NCBI GenBank assembly: GCA_033558025.1
Contig: JAUCEF010000017.1
Span: forward strand, 3,410,001-3,474,000
Length of the DNA stretch: 64,000 bases
Origin: Phytophthora sp. 'mugwort'
Taxonomy: Eukaryota; Oomycota; Peronosporomycetes; Peronosporales; Peronosporaceae
Reading direction: 5' to 3'
In this document: positions 22,816 to 35,500 of the stretch, in pieces
Position numbering within the stretch: the stretch's first letter is position 1
Layout of the letters: each line of letters opens with the position of its first letter
Translations under genes and position numbers: made by a program
The notes under the pieces: generated by a model
What the model was told of the DNA's origin: nothing
Databases searched by the model: none
The model's input: the letters and a program-made list of their open reading frames with translations, nothing else

Positions 22816-25038
22816 CTACCCGCAAATTATATACAATATGTAGACACATAGTGCCAAGAGCGGTGGCATCATTATTCTCCTTCGGACAATGCGAGCTCGC
22901 CGACGCTTCTCGATGCTCAAGTCCTTAGACGTGACCACGAGCCAGTGGTTGGCTTTCGATGCGTCATGCAGGTAACTCACTATATCCCAGCCATCATGCG
23001 ACTGGACGGTGAAGTGACCATCAGATGCCTCTACGGAATAGCCTCTGGGATATTGCAGTTGTGGAACAAATACCTCCGTGGGATGCATCGCAACTTCATT
23101 CGATTTGCCAGGGTCAGAGACGTACTCTAATTCGTAGCGTACACGATCAAGAATGAACTCGGACTTGGAAGGAGTGCCCGCTATACGTGTCGCATAGGGA
23201 CGAGCAAACGCTTGAACTGCTCGAGCGCACGAGTCTCGCTCTGGAATGGAAAGCTGAGCCCCCGACCGGATGGGCTTGTCCTTGCTAATCAAGCTCAGAT
23301 CCTCCAAATTCCACTGGTCACCATAGTCATTACAGTTATCGGACGTGTAGCACCAGAGCGTAAACGAGACTAAGCTCGCCTCCAAGCACGAAATGGTGTT
23401 GTCCAGTGCGCCAGCCTGTGCACTGAAGTCACCGTTGCGGAACGCTTTACCCCCGTGCATGTTGAATGGGATGCCCGTCTCACCGATGAGCGTTGGAGCG
23501 TTGCTCATCTGCTCGTTGCCATAAACTTTGATACCCGCCAGTTGTTTTAAGTGGGTTTTGCGAACAGCGGCGGCCCCAAATGCAGGGCGTTTGGTCCTAG
23601 GATCCACTGTGAAATACGGACGCCACGCCTGCAGAAAGAGCGTGACACCATCATACCAGTGCGTAGCGTTAACAGCGCGAGGAATGAGGGAATCATCAAT
23701 CTCGGGAAACTCGTCAATGCTGAACTCTAATGGCGGCAGCTCGATAAATAGCAAAATATGCGGCAGGATGCTGCGAATGCGTTCAGCGAAGCGCTGCATT
23801 AATAGAAAAAGGATAGAAACCACTATGTTAGACTACTACTCAGTATAAAAGAGAGTATAGCAACTTCTCCGTAGCCTTACCGCTGCGAAAGGCACGTAGC
23901 ACTCCCGGCCAAACATGATACCCGCAAAATGGTCTGGACGCAACAAGACCGGTTCACCAGTCCTGCCATCCACATCCCAAACACCTTCCTCTCTCCACAC
24001 ACAGCGTCGTCCCTGCTGCCACGCACGCACTCCACTGGGATTCACCGTCACAAACTCGTCAGGTCGTCCAAACACGTGCTGGTTCGCACCATTGGACCAA
24101 CGTTGAATAACTTGCTGATATCCATCCGCCAGAGCCATGCCCTGGAACGGCGTGGGGGCCAAGTCGTACTTGAGCTCTCCATGATGGAAGTGCTTGCTCA
24201 AGTCCTCCAGCCCTAAATAGCCCGAAGACGGCTCGTTCATCGTTCCAAAACCCACCACATTCGTCAACCCCTTCAGCGCTCCTGCCAACTCTGCCATCGC
24301 ATCCAAATAATGGGACTGTAAGTATTCCTGCACGGGTACTCCATTAACCCGGCACGATGGCGCACACTTGGATCCTCCCCAAAACAGCGAGAACATCGTC
24401 GCACACGCCATCTTAAAGTAGTTTGTAGGCCAGATCATCTTAGGATACTTGACCACCTCCAAGCCGCACGTCTCCACACACAGCGCGGCTTTGGTCGCTT
24501 CAAAATTCCTTGGCTCCAGTCCAACCGCTTCAAGTGTCCACATCGGCGCTCCATCTCCCCCCGTCCATCTCGACCAAACGTCCTGGTGCGGGTCCACGTA
24601 GATACTCAGCCCATAATCTGCAGCAATTGCAATAATATCCCGGATATAACTTAGATATTCCCTATCGTAAAGCCCGGGGCCTGCGTGTTCAATGGCTTCC
24701 CACGTGACAATGAACCGCAAGAGTGTCAACCCCCAGCGCTGCAGTCTGGCGAAGTGCTTGGGCGCCTCGCTCAGCGGGAAGGGTCGGTTGATGAAGGAAA
24801 CAGTGCGCGCTCCGTCGAAAAAGTTGCGACTGCTCGAGTGGCGGTCCGTGTGCTGGTAGCCGTAGGGAAGTTTGGAGGAGCCGCCAAGGTTGACACCACG
24901 CAGCAGTCGTACGCGTCCCTGGGCGTCCACGAAGTGGCCGTTGCGGATGCTTACGGCGTTGCCGTTGGTTGTGGGCAGCATCGAAACCCGCGTGGACGGC
25001 GGCAGCGGGTCGAACGATGGAGCGACGGCCATCGACAT
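22816..25038 (-). CDS. GH5 glycosidase, steryl-glucosidase/endoglycoceramidase-like (copy 1)
   Basis: Two exons, 25038-23881 and 23793-22816, join in phase 0 (711 aa). The fold is a family 5 TIM barrel of the type that removes glucose from steryl glucosides or ceramides in fungi (EGCrP2/Sgl1-like, GH5_12). Seen: RGVNLGGSSKLPYG near the N-terminus, LRFIVTWEAIEHAGPG, YVDPHQDVWSRWTGGDGAP, the acid/base Glu in GTMNEPSSG, and the nucleophile Glu in LIGETGIPF. A C-terminal beta domain follows, with a final hydrophobic segment (PPLLALCVYILYI) that could anchor the protein to a membrane. There is no signal peptide at the ATG. A close intronless paralogue lies at 54072-56135 on the other strand. Substrate is inferred from family, not shown. 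Confidence 0.9.
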
Positions 25039-26449
25039 GGGGACGAGGAGGAGGAAGACGTTATGGTGCCTAGTTTGCTCGATTTCGGGCGAGAGTGAAA
25101 CGGTTCCGTTTCGACCAATTATAGAACGCCGAGCCTAGATTTGGCCAATCATCCGGCATCGATACGACCGACTTGATAGCATAAACAACGGCGGCGGCGG
25201 TTGACACCAAGTGGCGGTGATCCTCGGTGGCATGAAGAGTACCCACCACCTCTGCTTCACACTGGCAGTGTCAATCAGATGTGGTCACACTGTACATGTA
25301 CAGTAGCAAGGCCGAGCATAATGGCGAATGACTTGCCCGCCCAGCAAGTTCATCGTGCCGCCAGGATCACAGTCTATCCATCCAGAAAAGTGTCGCGTAG
25401 CATGATGATGCTCCACTGGAGCGTCATCATGAGGCGGCTCCAGCGTAGGGTACACCGGTAATGCTGTAGCGGTTATCATTCCAACACCAAACAGGACTGG
25501 TGTTGCGAGCTCGAGCGATGCCATCGGCAGGATGCAAGGTGAGGTGAGCCCGTAGTTCGGCTCGGTGATCGCCCTTGCTCTCGTACGGCTTAACCAGTAC
25601 AGCGCCAGCCCAACGGGGCACACCTCTCCATCCCCACTGTCCACCCGTAGGTCTTACGCGGCCGAGCCAAGCGCATGAGGCAAGGTAGGACCAACGCCAG
25701 CCCGCCCGGCGTTAATTGTCTTTTGCTGACAGAAATGTGGCAAGAACGCTGAACCCGAAACAGATCCATCTTCAACGTGCATGCCGCGCTTTACGATGGG
25801 GAGCAAAAGGTTGCGGCACGGGTTCAGACGCCGCCGCTTTTCCGGCTCGCTCAATCGACGCTTCGAGTCTCGACACTTCGGCGCGGTCTGTGATTCCTAG
25901 TGTCGTCGCGCGGCGCACATGTATGTCGTGATGGCAGTCAGCGTCGCGTCGCGGACGTCGCGTCGCCATGGCATCGCCACTTTCTTATCCCGGCCGGAGT
26001 GGCGTGGTAGCAGGCTGCCTGGATGGGCGCTGCAGTTGTGTCGTCAGGATTCCATCCGTCGATCATACCCTGTCGTCCGGCATCTGATAAAACTCAAGCT
26101 GCAATCCGATCAACCTACAATCTGTCATAAACCTTGCTTTGTCACTGATCTCGGATCCGTCCCGTCTCTATCCGCACACACTGCCCAATCAGATGCGGGC
26201 CAGTGTTCCAGTTGCTCGATAGCCAGCGCAGCTGTCGCGACGGAAGAGGGCGGCATACAACCTGCAAGCCAATCGCTCCCCCCTCATTGCGCAACGCGGC
26301 TGCCGACAATCGAACCACACTTCCACCGAGTCTCCGGCCCTGCATTCTCCAGACAAGAAGGCGAGGCGAAGGCGGCACCGACCACTTCGAGCGCCACCAG
26401 CTTCTTCAGCCTCTCGGTATTACAGAAGCAGAACGGAGCAGCTGCAGAA
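25039..26449. other. 1.4-kb intergenic region, divergent promoters
   Basis: Lies between the GH5 gene (minus) and the PX kinase (plus). A long plus-strand frame enters from 25919 and is continuous with the kinase exon 1, but it has no domain until 26450, where the PX sequence begins, so the upstream part is treated as 5' UTR. Nothing else is recognisable. Confidence 0.5.
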
Positions 26450-28370
26450 ATGAGCGCTCCCTCGGACGATTACCGTGGGCCCAAGTTCGTGGGCATCATG
26501 GGCCACGACAACGTGAGCCACAATGGCAGCAAAACGACCGTCTACTTCGTGCAGGTGCAGGTGCCCGATGGTATGTTCATCGTTAAGCACCGCTACCACG
26601 AGTTTAAAGACTTTTACGACAAGGTGCGCGAAGTCCTGAACCGCCGGTGTAGCCCTTGATTGGGGGGGGGGGGGGGGGGGTGCTCGGGAGCTCTCCAGAA
26701 CCTGCACTATAAGTTACTAACGCTTTTGTTATTATTGGTTATATCGGTTACGGGTACATTTAGCTGTCAGGCGAGGGCTACCGCTGCCCGGCGCTACCGC
26801 CCAAGAAATTCTTAGGCTCGTTCAACAAAGAATTCATCGAGAAACGGCAGCAGGAGTTGGCTAATTGGCTGCACCTGCTGTGCCAATTCGATCCGGCATC
26901 GGGCAAGTCCGACCCGCGCACATCAGAGCTCTTCAAGGAGTTCATGCTCACTAACGTACGATTTGCCACATTTCCTCCCCGTTATTTATGGCACCTGAAG
27001 AGGTTACAGTGACTGACTATTTCTGGCTTTATGATCTTGTTTGTGGCATTTTGCACCGGATCAGAAGGAGCCCCTGGAAAAGTACCAGGGAGCCAAGGCC
27101 ATCTCGTACGATGCCACGCCGCCCCTGTCGCAGTCTTCGGAGGACGAAACGAGCATGTACAACACGCCCAAGACTACACTGGACGACTTCGAGCTGCTCA
27201 AGGTAATTGGCAAGGGATCATATGGCAAAGTGACGCTCGTGCGCAAGAAAGAGGGCAAGCGTCTGTTCGCCATGAAGTCGCTCAACAAGTCCAACGTCAA
27301 GCGCCGCAACCAGGTGGAGCACACACGCACGGAGCGACGTGTGTTGGGTCGCGCCAAGCACCCGTTCATTGTGCACCTGCATTACGCCTTCCAGACGTCG
27401 CAGAAGCTCTACTTTGTGCTCGACTATTGCCCGGGTGGCGAACTGTTCTTCCACCTCTCGCGTATGGAAAAATTCGAGGCGAGTATGGCTCGGTACTACT
27501 GTGCTGAGATCACGTTGGCGTTGGAGCACCTGCACGAATTAGGTGTCGTCTACCGGTATGTTTAAAACCCTCCGACACTTATTGTGTCTGCTGCAGTACT
27601 GTTGGCTGACGTGTGATCGCTTGTATGTGTTTCTACAGTGACCTTAAGCCGGAGAACATTCTATTCGACGCTGTTGGCCACGTTTTGCTCGGTAAATCTC
27701 GTTAAACCTAGTCAGTATTGTGTTTTTGCTTGTTCTAACGGTTATATATTCTTTATTATCAACAGCCGACTTTGGACTCGCTAAGGAAGGTATCACCGAT
27801 GGTGCTGAGGGTACCAACTCCATGTGTGGTACACCCGAGTACCTGCCTCCTGAGATTCTGGACCGCGTTGGACACGGCACGGCTGTTGACTGGTGGGCTA
27901 TGGGCATGGTACTCTACGAAATGCTGACGGGTTTGCCGCCTTGGTACACTCGCAACCGTCAGAAACTGTTTGACCGCGTGCGAAATGCTCCGCTGACGTT
28001 CCCGGACGATGTTGATCCTGTGGCTCGCGATTTCATTGGTGGCCTACTGCGACGCGACCCAAACAAGCGCCTAGGTAGCAAGAGCGCAGAAGAGGTCAAG
28101 AATCACCCATTCTTTAGCGGCATGAACTGGCAGGATCTATATGACCGTAAGATCCCGCCTCCCTTCAATCCTTGTGCCGCAGCTGGAAATGCTGAAGAAA
28201 CAAAAAACTTTGAGGCCGAATTCACCAAGATGCAGATCAACAGTGTGGAAAACTCGGCTCTGGGTGGCCTGCGCGTCTCAGACGCTTCTCGTCCGTCCAT
28301 GACGTTCCAGGGTTTCACGTACAATACGCCCAATGACCTGTCCATGAGCGGCTCGGTCGGTCGGGGTTAA
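26450..28370 (+). CDS. PX-domain AGC-family Ser/Thr kinase
   Basis: Five exons (26450-26648, 26771-26955, 27065-27555, 27639-27691, 27766-28370) give about 510 aa. The N-terminal PX domain (YFVQVQVPDGMFIVKHRYHEF, then PPKKFLGSFNKEFIEKRQQE) binds phosphoinositides on endosomal membranes. The kinase domain shows GKGSYGKV, the Lys in FAMKSL, YRDLKPEN, ADFGLAKEG, CGTPEYLPPE and DWWAMGMVLYEML. The C-tail carries the hydrophobic motif FQGFTY, the expected TORC2-type phosphosite; a Ser two residues before CGTPEY is the likely PDK1 site. The architecture matches SGK3-like kinases. The first donor is uncertain: the in-phase choice is GGT/GTAGCC, next to a 19-G run in the intron. The ATG was chosen just before the PX homology. 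Confidence 0.9.
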
Positions 28371-28800
28371 GCATCCATGTTAGGTGTTCCTAGTTCCCTT
28401 TTGCTACTCTACTCGTGCGTCAAAATAAACGAGAGGCTGCGGCTTGACTGCTGGATGGAGGAAGTTACGAGGCATCATTGAAAAAGCAAGGAAGGAGAGA
28501 GAACGTTGCATGTAAGGGGACGACGCGACGCAGAAACCAGAGCATTATCGCGAAGAACTCGAAAGGAAGAGTTTCAATGCATATACAAGAAAGGGAGCAT
28601 GGTGCGAAATTGGCGAGCGAAGCGGAGAAGAAGTCACGAGTGCGTTTGTTTGGATTTTCAGCGTGGTGATGGAAGGAGAGTCGAGCTGTGTCCCCCTTCT
28701 TCTGTCTGATTGTTTTAGTTTGTAAACAAATGAACTCAAAAGTTGAAGATCAAGAACAAATAAGTTCTTGTGGCTCTCGACATCTTGGTATCGACGTTGT
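28371..28800. other. Convergent 3' region of the kinase and telobox genes
   Basis: No coding signal. A purine-rich stretch (28480-28640) probably belongs to the 3' UTRs. Confidence 0.5.
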
Positions 28801-30700
28801 TCAGGAGTCGTCCTGTGGTTTAAGCGTAACATTAGCGTCGTTCGCACCAGCGTTGCCATCCGCATCAGCATTATCATCGGTCGCATCATTGCCTGTAACA
28901 CCAGCGTTGTCGTTGCCATCGCCGTCGGCTTGCGGGATCTTGCGGTACTTCACCAGGTTGCGGTACTTGTCCTTTAAATCGACGTTTGACCGATTCTGAA
29001 GCACATCCGGGAACTTTGTCTTGATGAGCACCCACAGGTTGGAGTACGACTGGTAAAGTCGGTAACCCTCAATAAGCGCTGCCTCTTCCTCTGCTGACCA
29101 GCGCACTCTTTTGCGTCTGCTGCCTTGGCGCTCGATTCCACTCGGAATAACGGCACCATCATCTTCTCTTGGCACCTAATAAGTGAGTCAAAAAGATGGC
29201 AAATATAAGAATACCCGTGACTCACATACAGCACAATAACGCAATTATTACCCTTAAACGAGGAACAAATCGGCGACCTTCTTGACGGGTTATTCTGGCA
29301 ACTTCTCTTGCACGGGGTGGCCTCGATGACGCAGGTCGCTCGACTACTGGGGCTTCATCGGAAATGTCCGAGTGTACAGACTCCGTGGCGTCACCATTCA
29401 CTGTAACCAAGCAGAAAAAAAAAATTAGTCTCCGTTTACTTAGCTTAAATGTGGCGCATGACACAAGTACGAGGAAATGGGACGCGCGTAGACCAACCCC
29501 ATTCCTGCGCTTCAGATGGCGCGTGGCTCGGTGCTTCAGTGGCAGTATTACCAGAGTTACTAGGTGTTTGCGTTTCCTGTCCTTGTTCTTGTTGCTGGTC
29601 AAAACCAGCTCCAAGAATGGAGTTAATTTGCGAGAGATCTCGCCATTCCCGCCGAGTTCCACCAAATCGTTTCTCCAACAACGCGCGTGGCACAACTTTT
29701 CTGTATTTGAAAAAATACAAGCCCCCGACGTTCCTTAGCGACGCATTCCAACGTACCAATGCTCTGTATCCACGTACTTTGGGCCTTCAGTCGATTTGGT
29801 TGGGAAAGCAAGCTCGAGCTTCGTAGGACCAAGTGTGACGGACTCGATCATACACAACGCACGCTTCATATCACGCCGGAAAGCAGCGCCGTTCAGATGG
29901 TACAACTCGTAAAAAGCGTCCCAGCATTCCTAGAAGTCAAGCCCCAAAACAACCAACAATTTAGCCATCTCGACAAGCCTCACGGGCTGCAATGAGCACA
30001 AACTTTTGGTTCCTCGTGCTCGAAGATCTTCTCGAAAGTAGCCAGAAAATGCTTCAGCTCCGACTCGATGTTATTTCTGCAGCGCAGCATGCATCATCGT
30101 TAATACAAAAATACTAAGTAACACCAGGAGCATCTCTCCATACTCGTCGATCTTGTCTCGGATCAGCAGACACGTCTCGTAGATACCCTCGGCGTGGCAC
30201 AGCTCGTCGCTCTCCAGCTTGAATAACTCTGCGTCCAGGCCTTCAAAGGCGACCGCGAACCTCTCCACCAATAGCTGCATATACACATGATGAGCCTCTT
30301 CTCCTCTCTCAATCAGGGCAAAGACTGGCGTCTCACATGGAGGAACAGCGGCGAGCTGAAGAGTGCGTGGATGGGGCCCGAGGGCATCATCGCGTCCAGC
30401 TGCAGCAGCCGATCGAATAGAAACACGACGTCCATGGGCTCGGCTTCCAGCTCCTGGCGGACGGCAGCCAACAGCGCGCGCCAGCGGAGCGGGCTCGTCT
30501 CGGGCAGCTCCACGCCGGTCTTGCGCAAGATATCAGCGATTGCTAAGGAGGAGGGAGACCGCGTTGAGAGGTGAAAAGAGCATAGATATAAGTAAAAAAG
30601 AGTGCAGAAGACGATGCACAGGACAAGACGTACCGTTGGCGCCCTCTAGTGCACCAATGCGGCTCAGAAACTCGCCGCATACCTCCAGTGCCGCGCGCAT
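28801..30700 (-). CDS. Telobox Myb-domain protein, probable telomere-repeat-binding factor
   Basis: Multi-exon gene. Clear pieces: 30700-30634, 30542-30337 and 30274-30125 (in phase), then about 30064-29980, 29930-29780, 29705-29495, 29399-29252 and 29174-28801. The C-terminal Myb repeat reads RWSAEEEAALIEGY, then SNLWVLIKTKFPDVL, then RSNVDLKDKYRNLVK. The VDLKDKYRNL stretch is the telobox third helix that reads TTAGGG-type repeats in TRF1/TRF2, Taz1 and plant TRPs. The N-terminal ~250 residues are alpha-helical (FLSRIGALEG, LRWRALLAAVRQELE, GIYETCLLIRDKIDEYGEM) and sit where a TRFH dimerisation domain would be; this is inference from position and helicity. The junction between the third and fourth pieces was not resolved in frame. 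The middle is Gln/Thr/Ser-rich and the tail is acidic. Confidence 0.75.
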
Positions 30701-31334
30701 TTTCGCCTGTCAAAGAATTTTTGAAATAAATTGGTTAATAACAATCGTTATTGTATCGGTTATATGTTAGATAGATCGGACACACCTTTGAATGCGTCAC
30801 TGATATAGTAGGTAGGAGCTGGTTGTGTGGTGGATGACTGCGTGGACGCTACGTTCGTGGATGCTGCGTGGCTGAGGAGGAGAATAGTGCGCGGTGGCTT
30901 CTACGGGAAGGCCGTGGGATTGACCTTGGAAGAAAGAGTGGGCTGGTCATCGGCGGGTACTGCACGAACGGAACAAGCTGCATCGTTTGAAATTCCGTTA
31001 TCATTGTTGTACAATATATGTTATTAGTACATTATTATGGGCAACGGCCTGCTGCAATGCGACGAAAGGATCGCCACGAAAGCGTTCAAGATCTCGTCGA
31101 AAGAAGTTGCGGTTTTTGTGGCAGTAGTCAGCTAGTCAGATGAGTTCAGTTCGCCCTCGACCAATCAGCACGCTTAACAATCCATCCAGCAGCACGTCTG
31201 CTGGCAAGCTGGAACAATCCGACGCCTTTGGCCCTCACGGTCTGACGCTTGGGCTGTCGAAGGAACAGTGCCACAGATGACGCCAGTGTCCCACACAGTG
31301 CGAAAATCCAAGCTGAATCCATTGGGGTAGCGGC
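30701..31334. promoter_or_regulatory. Divergent upstream region, telobox gene and PH protein
   Basis: About 630 bp without a supportable gene. A possible upstream non-coding exon of the telobox gene ends at a donor (AAAG/GTGTGT) near 30785. Confidence 0.45.
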
Positions 31335-32414
31335 ATGTCAAAGCTGAATTGCCCCATGGAGTGTCTCGAGGCTTCTTCGTCCACAGTCGCGAGTTCCAGC
31401 GACAGCCGAGCAATGGACGTGCCCATGACGCGTCCTCGATGGAAGAAGGCGCTATCGCTCCGGTCCACCGCTTCATCCACTGACACAGATCGATGCACCG
31501 ACCTGGACGAGCTCGACCTCGAAGCGTTGGCGGCGGACGGAATATTGACGTTGAATTCCAAGACGATGGTATATTCTGGTTGGGTGCACGTTGCGACGTC
31601 GGGACCTGGTCGTGTGCGGTTTACCAAGAGGTTTTGTAGACTCGAGGAACTTGTGTGCAAGTTTTACGCGTCAGCAGAAGACGTGGACCAAAGGGTTCGA
31701 CCTGTTCGGCGCCACGTCATCATCTCTGTGGACCGAGTACATTCACGCAACAAGACGTTCGAGTTTACAGACTATGAAGACCGCACGGTGCTGCTGCATA
31801 CGTGCATGGGGGCAGACTTTGAGCATTGGTACGGGACATTCGCAGCTATCGTCAAGGCGACGCAAGTAGCGAAGAGTGGAGAAGGTGGCAATGTGTCGGC
31901 GTATCGTCGAGCGACGACGGTCACACCGAGATCAACGAGACGAGGCAGGAGACATGAAGCAGCAGTGGAGAGGGTTCAACGTTTTCGAGCATTGACATTG
32001 CCATCATTAAATAAATCGTTGAATTTAACGACATTGAGTCGGCCAGAAGGAAGAGAACAGCTACTGCCACCGATTGTCGTGGATGAAGCCGACCCGGACC
32101 GGACGCACACCATGTGGCTCTATATACAAGCTCCATGGTGGTGTCAGTTACTGAGACGACAGAGAAGACGACGATACTTTGTCTTCTCAGGGACAAACGT
32201 GAGCTGCTTCAGTGTCAACAAGGAAGGCAAGCGTGCCACCTTTTCGCATATTATCACGTCGTGTGTGTACAATAGTGAAAAAACCCCGACAGAACTTGAA
32301 CTGGAGTGTGGCCACTCACACAAGAAGCTGCGACTCAGCAGCTGCGCAACTGACGGACAGTATGCCGTAGCAGCCACAGCGAAATATCTCCACAGAGCTT
32401 TACACAACGAGTAA
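31335..32414 (+). CDS. Double PH-domain protein
   Basis: Intronless, 359 aa. Two pleckstrin-homology-like regions are visible. The first is at residues 75-180 (SGWVHVATSGPGRVRFTKRF, then the closing helix DFEHWYGTFAAIV). The second is at residues 258-357 (MWLYIQAPWWCQLLRRQRRR, YFVFSGTNVSCFS, closing helix AVAATAKYLHRAL). Each has the basic residues in the first strands typical of phosphoinositide or membrane binding. The N-terminal 70 residues are Ser-rich. No catalytic domain is seen, so an adaptor or membrane-targeting role is likely. It converges on the phosphatase gene, with 101 bp between stop codons. Confidence 0.72.
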   Translation: MSKLNCPMECLEASSSTVASSSDSRAMDVPMTRPRWKKALSLRSTASSTDTDRCTDLDELDLEALAADGILTLNSKTMVYSGWVHVATSGPGRVRFTKRFCRLEELVCKFYASAEDVDQRVRPVRRHVIISVDRVHSRNKTFEFTDYEDRTVLLHTCMGADFEHWYGTFAAIVKATQVAKSGEGGNVSAYRRATTVTPRSTRRGRRHEAAVERVQRFRALTLPSLNKSLNLTTLSRPEGREQLLPPIVVDEADPDRTHTMWLYIQAPWWCQLLRRQRRRRYFVFSGTNVSCFSVNKEGKRATFSHIITSCVYNSEKTPTELELECGHSHKKLRLSSCATDGQYAVAATAKYLHRALHNE

Positions 32415-32515
32415 GAACATTAAAACTACCAACATGTAACAAGTAAGACTAGTAAAACAACTTTTACTATTTATTTCGAGTCTTTCAGCAAGCCAAAACT
32501 TGAGTTTTAACAGGT

Positions 32516-35500
32516 TTAATCTTGCGCAGATTCGCTCGACACGTCTGATTTAATCTCCGATGATTTTTCCTCATCGACACGGACGTCCACCACACGGAAA
32601 CCATCGAAGAATTCCTTGTAGCTGATAACGCCGTCCTTGTTACTGTCGAGATAGTTCAGCAGCTCCTCAATCTGATCATCCGAAAGCGGCGAGTTTAGCA
32701 CAACATTAAACGTCTGGATCCCCGTACGGAAATTGTCGCGGCTGATAGCGCCACTATTCGTCGCGTCAAACATCCGAAAAGCGTTACGAATGTGAATACG
32801 GTGCTGATAAAACACGTTCGAAACCTGTTGCAACACCGAGTTTTGCCACGTGAGGTCCCCCGACTCGAGCGCTGCCTGCTCCTTTAGGTCCTGCACACTG
32901 AACGCCGTCACAAATTCCTTGTAATCGATCGAGTGGCCCCCATCGCTGTCCACGGCCGCCATGACCTTATTCAACAGACTAGGCTCGAAATTAAAGCCCA
33001 ATTGCTCCAGCGCGTGCTCAAATTCACTACATGACAAGACCCCATCCTGATTCTTGTCAAAGTGAAAAAAATGATACTGCAGTGAGCCACGACGGGCAAA
33101 CAGGGCCTTGCCCACTTGCAACAGCGCCTGCATGGTCTCCACATCGAGATTGCGGGCCGGTTGTGGCGTGAACGTCGACTGATCATCTCCTGAAGACACC
33201 CGACGAGTGAAAATGGGTTCTGTCTCGGGTTTCTCGTCCTCAGTAGGAGAATCCGTCGACAGTTCCATCGGCGTTGGAGGCGGTTCTACCGGCGCCATAG
33301 CCGATAAATTCTGAAACGATTCGCCTTCGTGGTTCTTGCCCTGATCAGTGAAGATAACCTCGAAGCGTTGGGCAAACTCATTAAAATCAATTCGTCCATC
33401 ATCGTTCGAGTCAGCAGTGCGCATGAGGGCGAAGACCTGCTGGTCCGAAAGACCCGTATCCATTCGCTTAAGTGTGCTCAGGAATTCCTCGTACTCAATG
33501 AAGCCGCTTGAGTCTGCGTCGAACACCTTAAAGGCTTGCTGCATATCTCCAGCGCCCATCGCACGGTACAATTTCTTGCAAATGAGCGCAATAATACTTT
33601 CTTGCCATCCACTGTTGTCCATAGCGTCGTTCTCGATACGGTAGCGAGCTAGAAACTGCGAGTAATTGATACGTCCTGAAGTTTCATCCACTAAAGTTGC
33701 AAGTTTTGGTTGGTACGTCAGGAAAGGCAAATCCAGTTGTAATACAGACCGCAGAGCTTCAGCCCAGATTAAACGAGGCACTGTGCCATTGTGCTCTTCG
33801 TCGTGCTGCGTGAAGTACCAGTACAACGACGCCTTGTGGTCACAAATACGCTCCGCAATCATGCGAAGAGTATCCTCCTCCAATACACCTTGCATATGGG
33901 CCGGTTCTGGAGCCTTAAACGTACTTTCGTTAATGGAATGAGCGTAAAACTGCTGAATCTCCGGCTGAAGATCCGGTCCCAACGTCAGAAAAGCTCCTTT
34001 ATTCATCTGTGTGCCGCAGTATCTTGAGGCGGAAAAAAGAGTAATCAACCGACCACCGTGGAGAATCTCGAAACCTTCGAGTACGCACTCGTGCGAGCGG
34101 ATAATCAACGCGATTTTGTTCACTAAGCAGAAATTATTAGTGACACTAACGCCAAACTCCACACCGGCACCACGTTCCGAAGGCTGTCGAGATTGAATAG
34201 GGCGTGGGTCGCTCCACAACATGTCCTCGAAAATTTTATCCTCAAAATTCACTTGGTGAAGAGGGGGTTCACGTTTACGTGAAATTCCACGCAAATGTGC
34301 CAGCGTGACATTGTCACGCGAGAAAAGTCCGCCGTGAACCACAAAAATCTTCTGCTGGAGCACAGCGCAGAGCGGTATCGACTCGAAAAACGTCTGGAAA
34401 CACTCGAAAATACGGCCAGGACGCTCCAAGTCGTCGTCTTCAGCTCCGGAATATTTGGCCCACACTTCGTCTTCAAAACCCATCCACGAATTTTGGTTAC
34501 GGGATTCGTGGTTGCCTCGGTTCAGGAAGACGCTGGTCGGGTACAGTAGGCGGAAGAGCAAAATGGTCATCACCACTTCCGTGCCATACAACCCACGGTC
34601 CACAAAGTCACCATTGAAGAGGTACTTGTTGGTACGTGTGGGGAGGCCGTTGATAGAGAAAATGGAGAAAAGATCCTGCAGTTGGCCGTGAAGATCTCCG
34701 ATTACCGTGATTTTTTCACCTTCCACGAGCGAAATTTCCTGTAAAGTTGGCAACGGAGCCAGCGATTTCACCCCTTCCTTGAGAATTTCCAATACGTACT
34801 TGTAGTGCAGGATTTGCGTCGTTTTGAACGAGTCGAGGATTTCGAGCACGTTCGATAGTTCCAGTGGCCAGACCAGGTGGGGACCAGTGTATTCCGGATC
34901 AATTTTGATCTCCGATACGGCAACTTCTGAGACTGTTCGGTTCAAAGACTGGCAAACACAAAAAGTGAAAAAAAGTTAGATACTTCATGAAATTCTTAAA
35001 ACTGTTTGTCGCTGATAACCTGTTTTTTTGTCAGTTGTGCCAAAGTGTGCTCAGCCGACTTGAACTGTTCCGAGCGCTTGAGGTTGAGTTGCTCTTGCGT
35101 GTTGTCCAGCAAGTTCCAGGCGTGCGAAAACACAAGATGACGGAACTTTTGCGCTGCGCTGTACCGCCGCCAGACACTTTGCAACACGCACGCCGCCCCA
35201 TCTTCCTCTGAAAAAGCCTATCCAGTCGTGGCAGACAACAAACAAAGCCTCTGTTAGTTGCCTTCAGCGTTACGATGTAATTTTTTTGCAACAGCAAACA
35301 CAATAGGCAACGTACGCTGAGAAGCTCTTCGCGAACGAAAAGTCCGTGCAGTGGCTTGCACTCAAAAAGGCGTTTACCGTCCTCCGTGGTCCCGTCGTTG
35401 TCTCCACCAGCGCGAGTGAGCTCGACTCCCACAAGGGCGGTACGACGCTCTGGCACGTAACGAATTACCTAAACGAAGCAAGTGCAGAAGGCAACGTCAA

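Noticed and set aside
25919..26449. In-frame 177-residue extension upstream of the PX kinase ATG
   Set aside because: No conserved sequence or domain and high Ser/Arg content typical of UTR; the ATG at 26450 precedes the PX homology directly.
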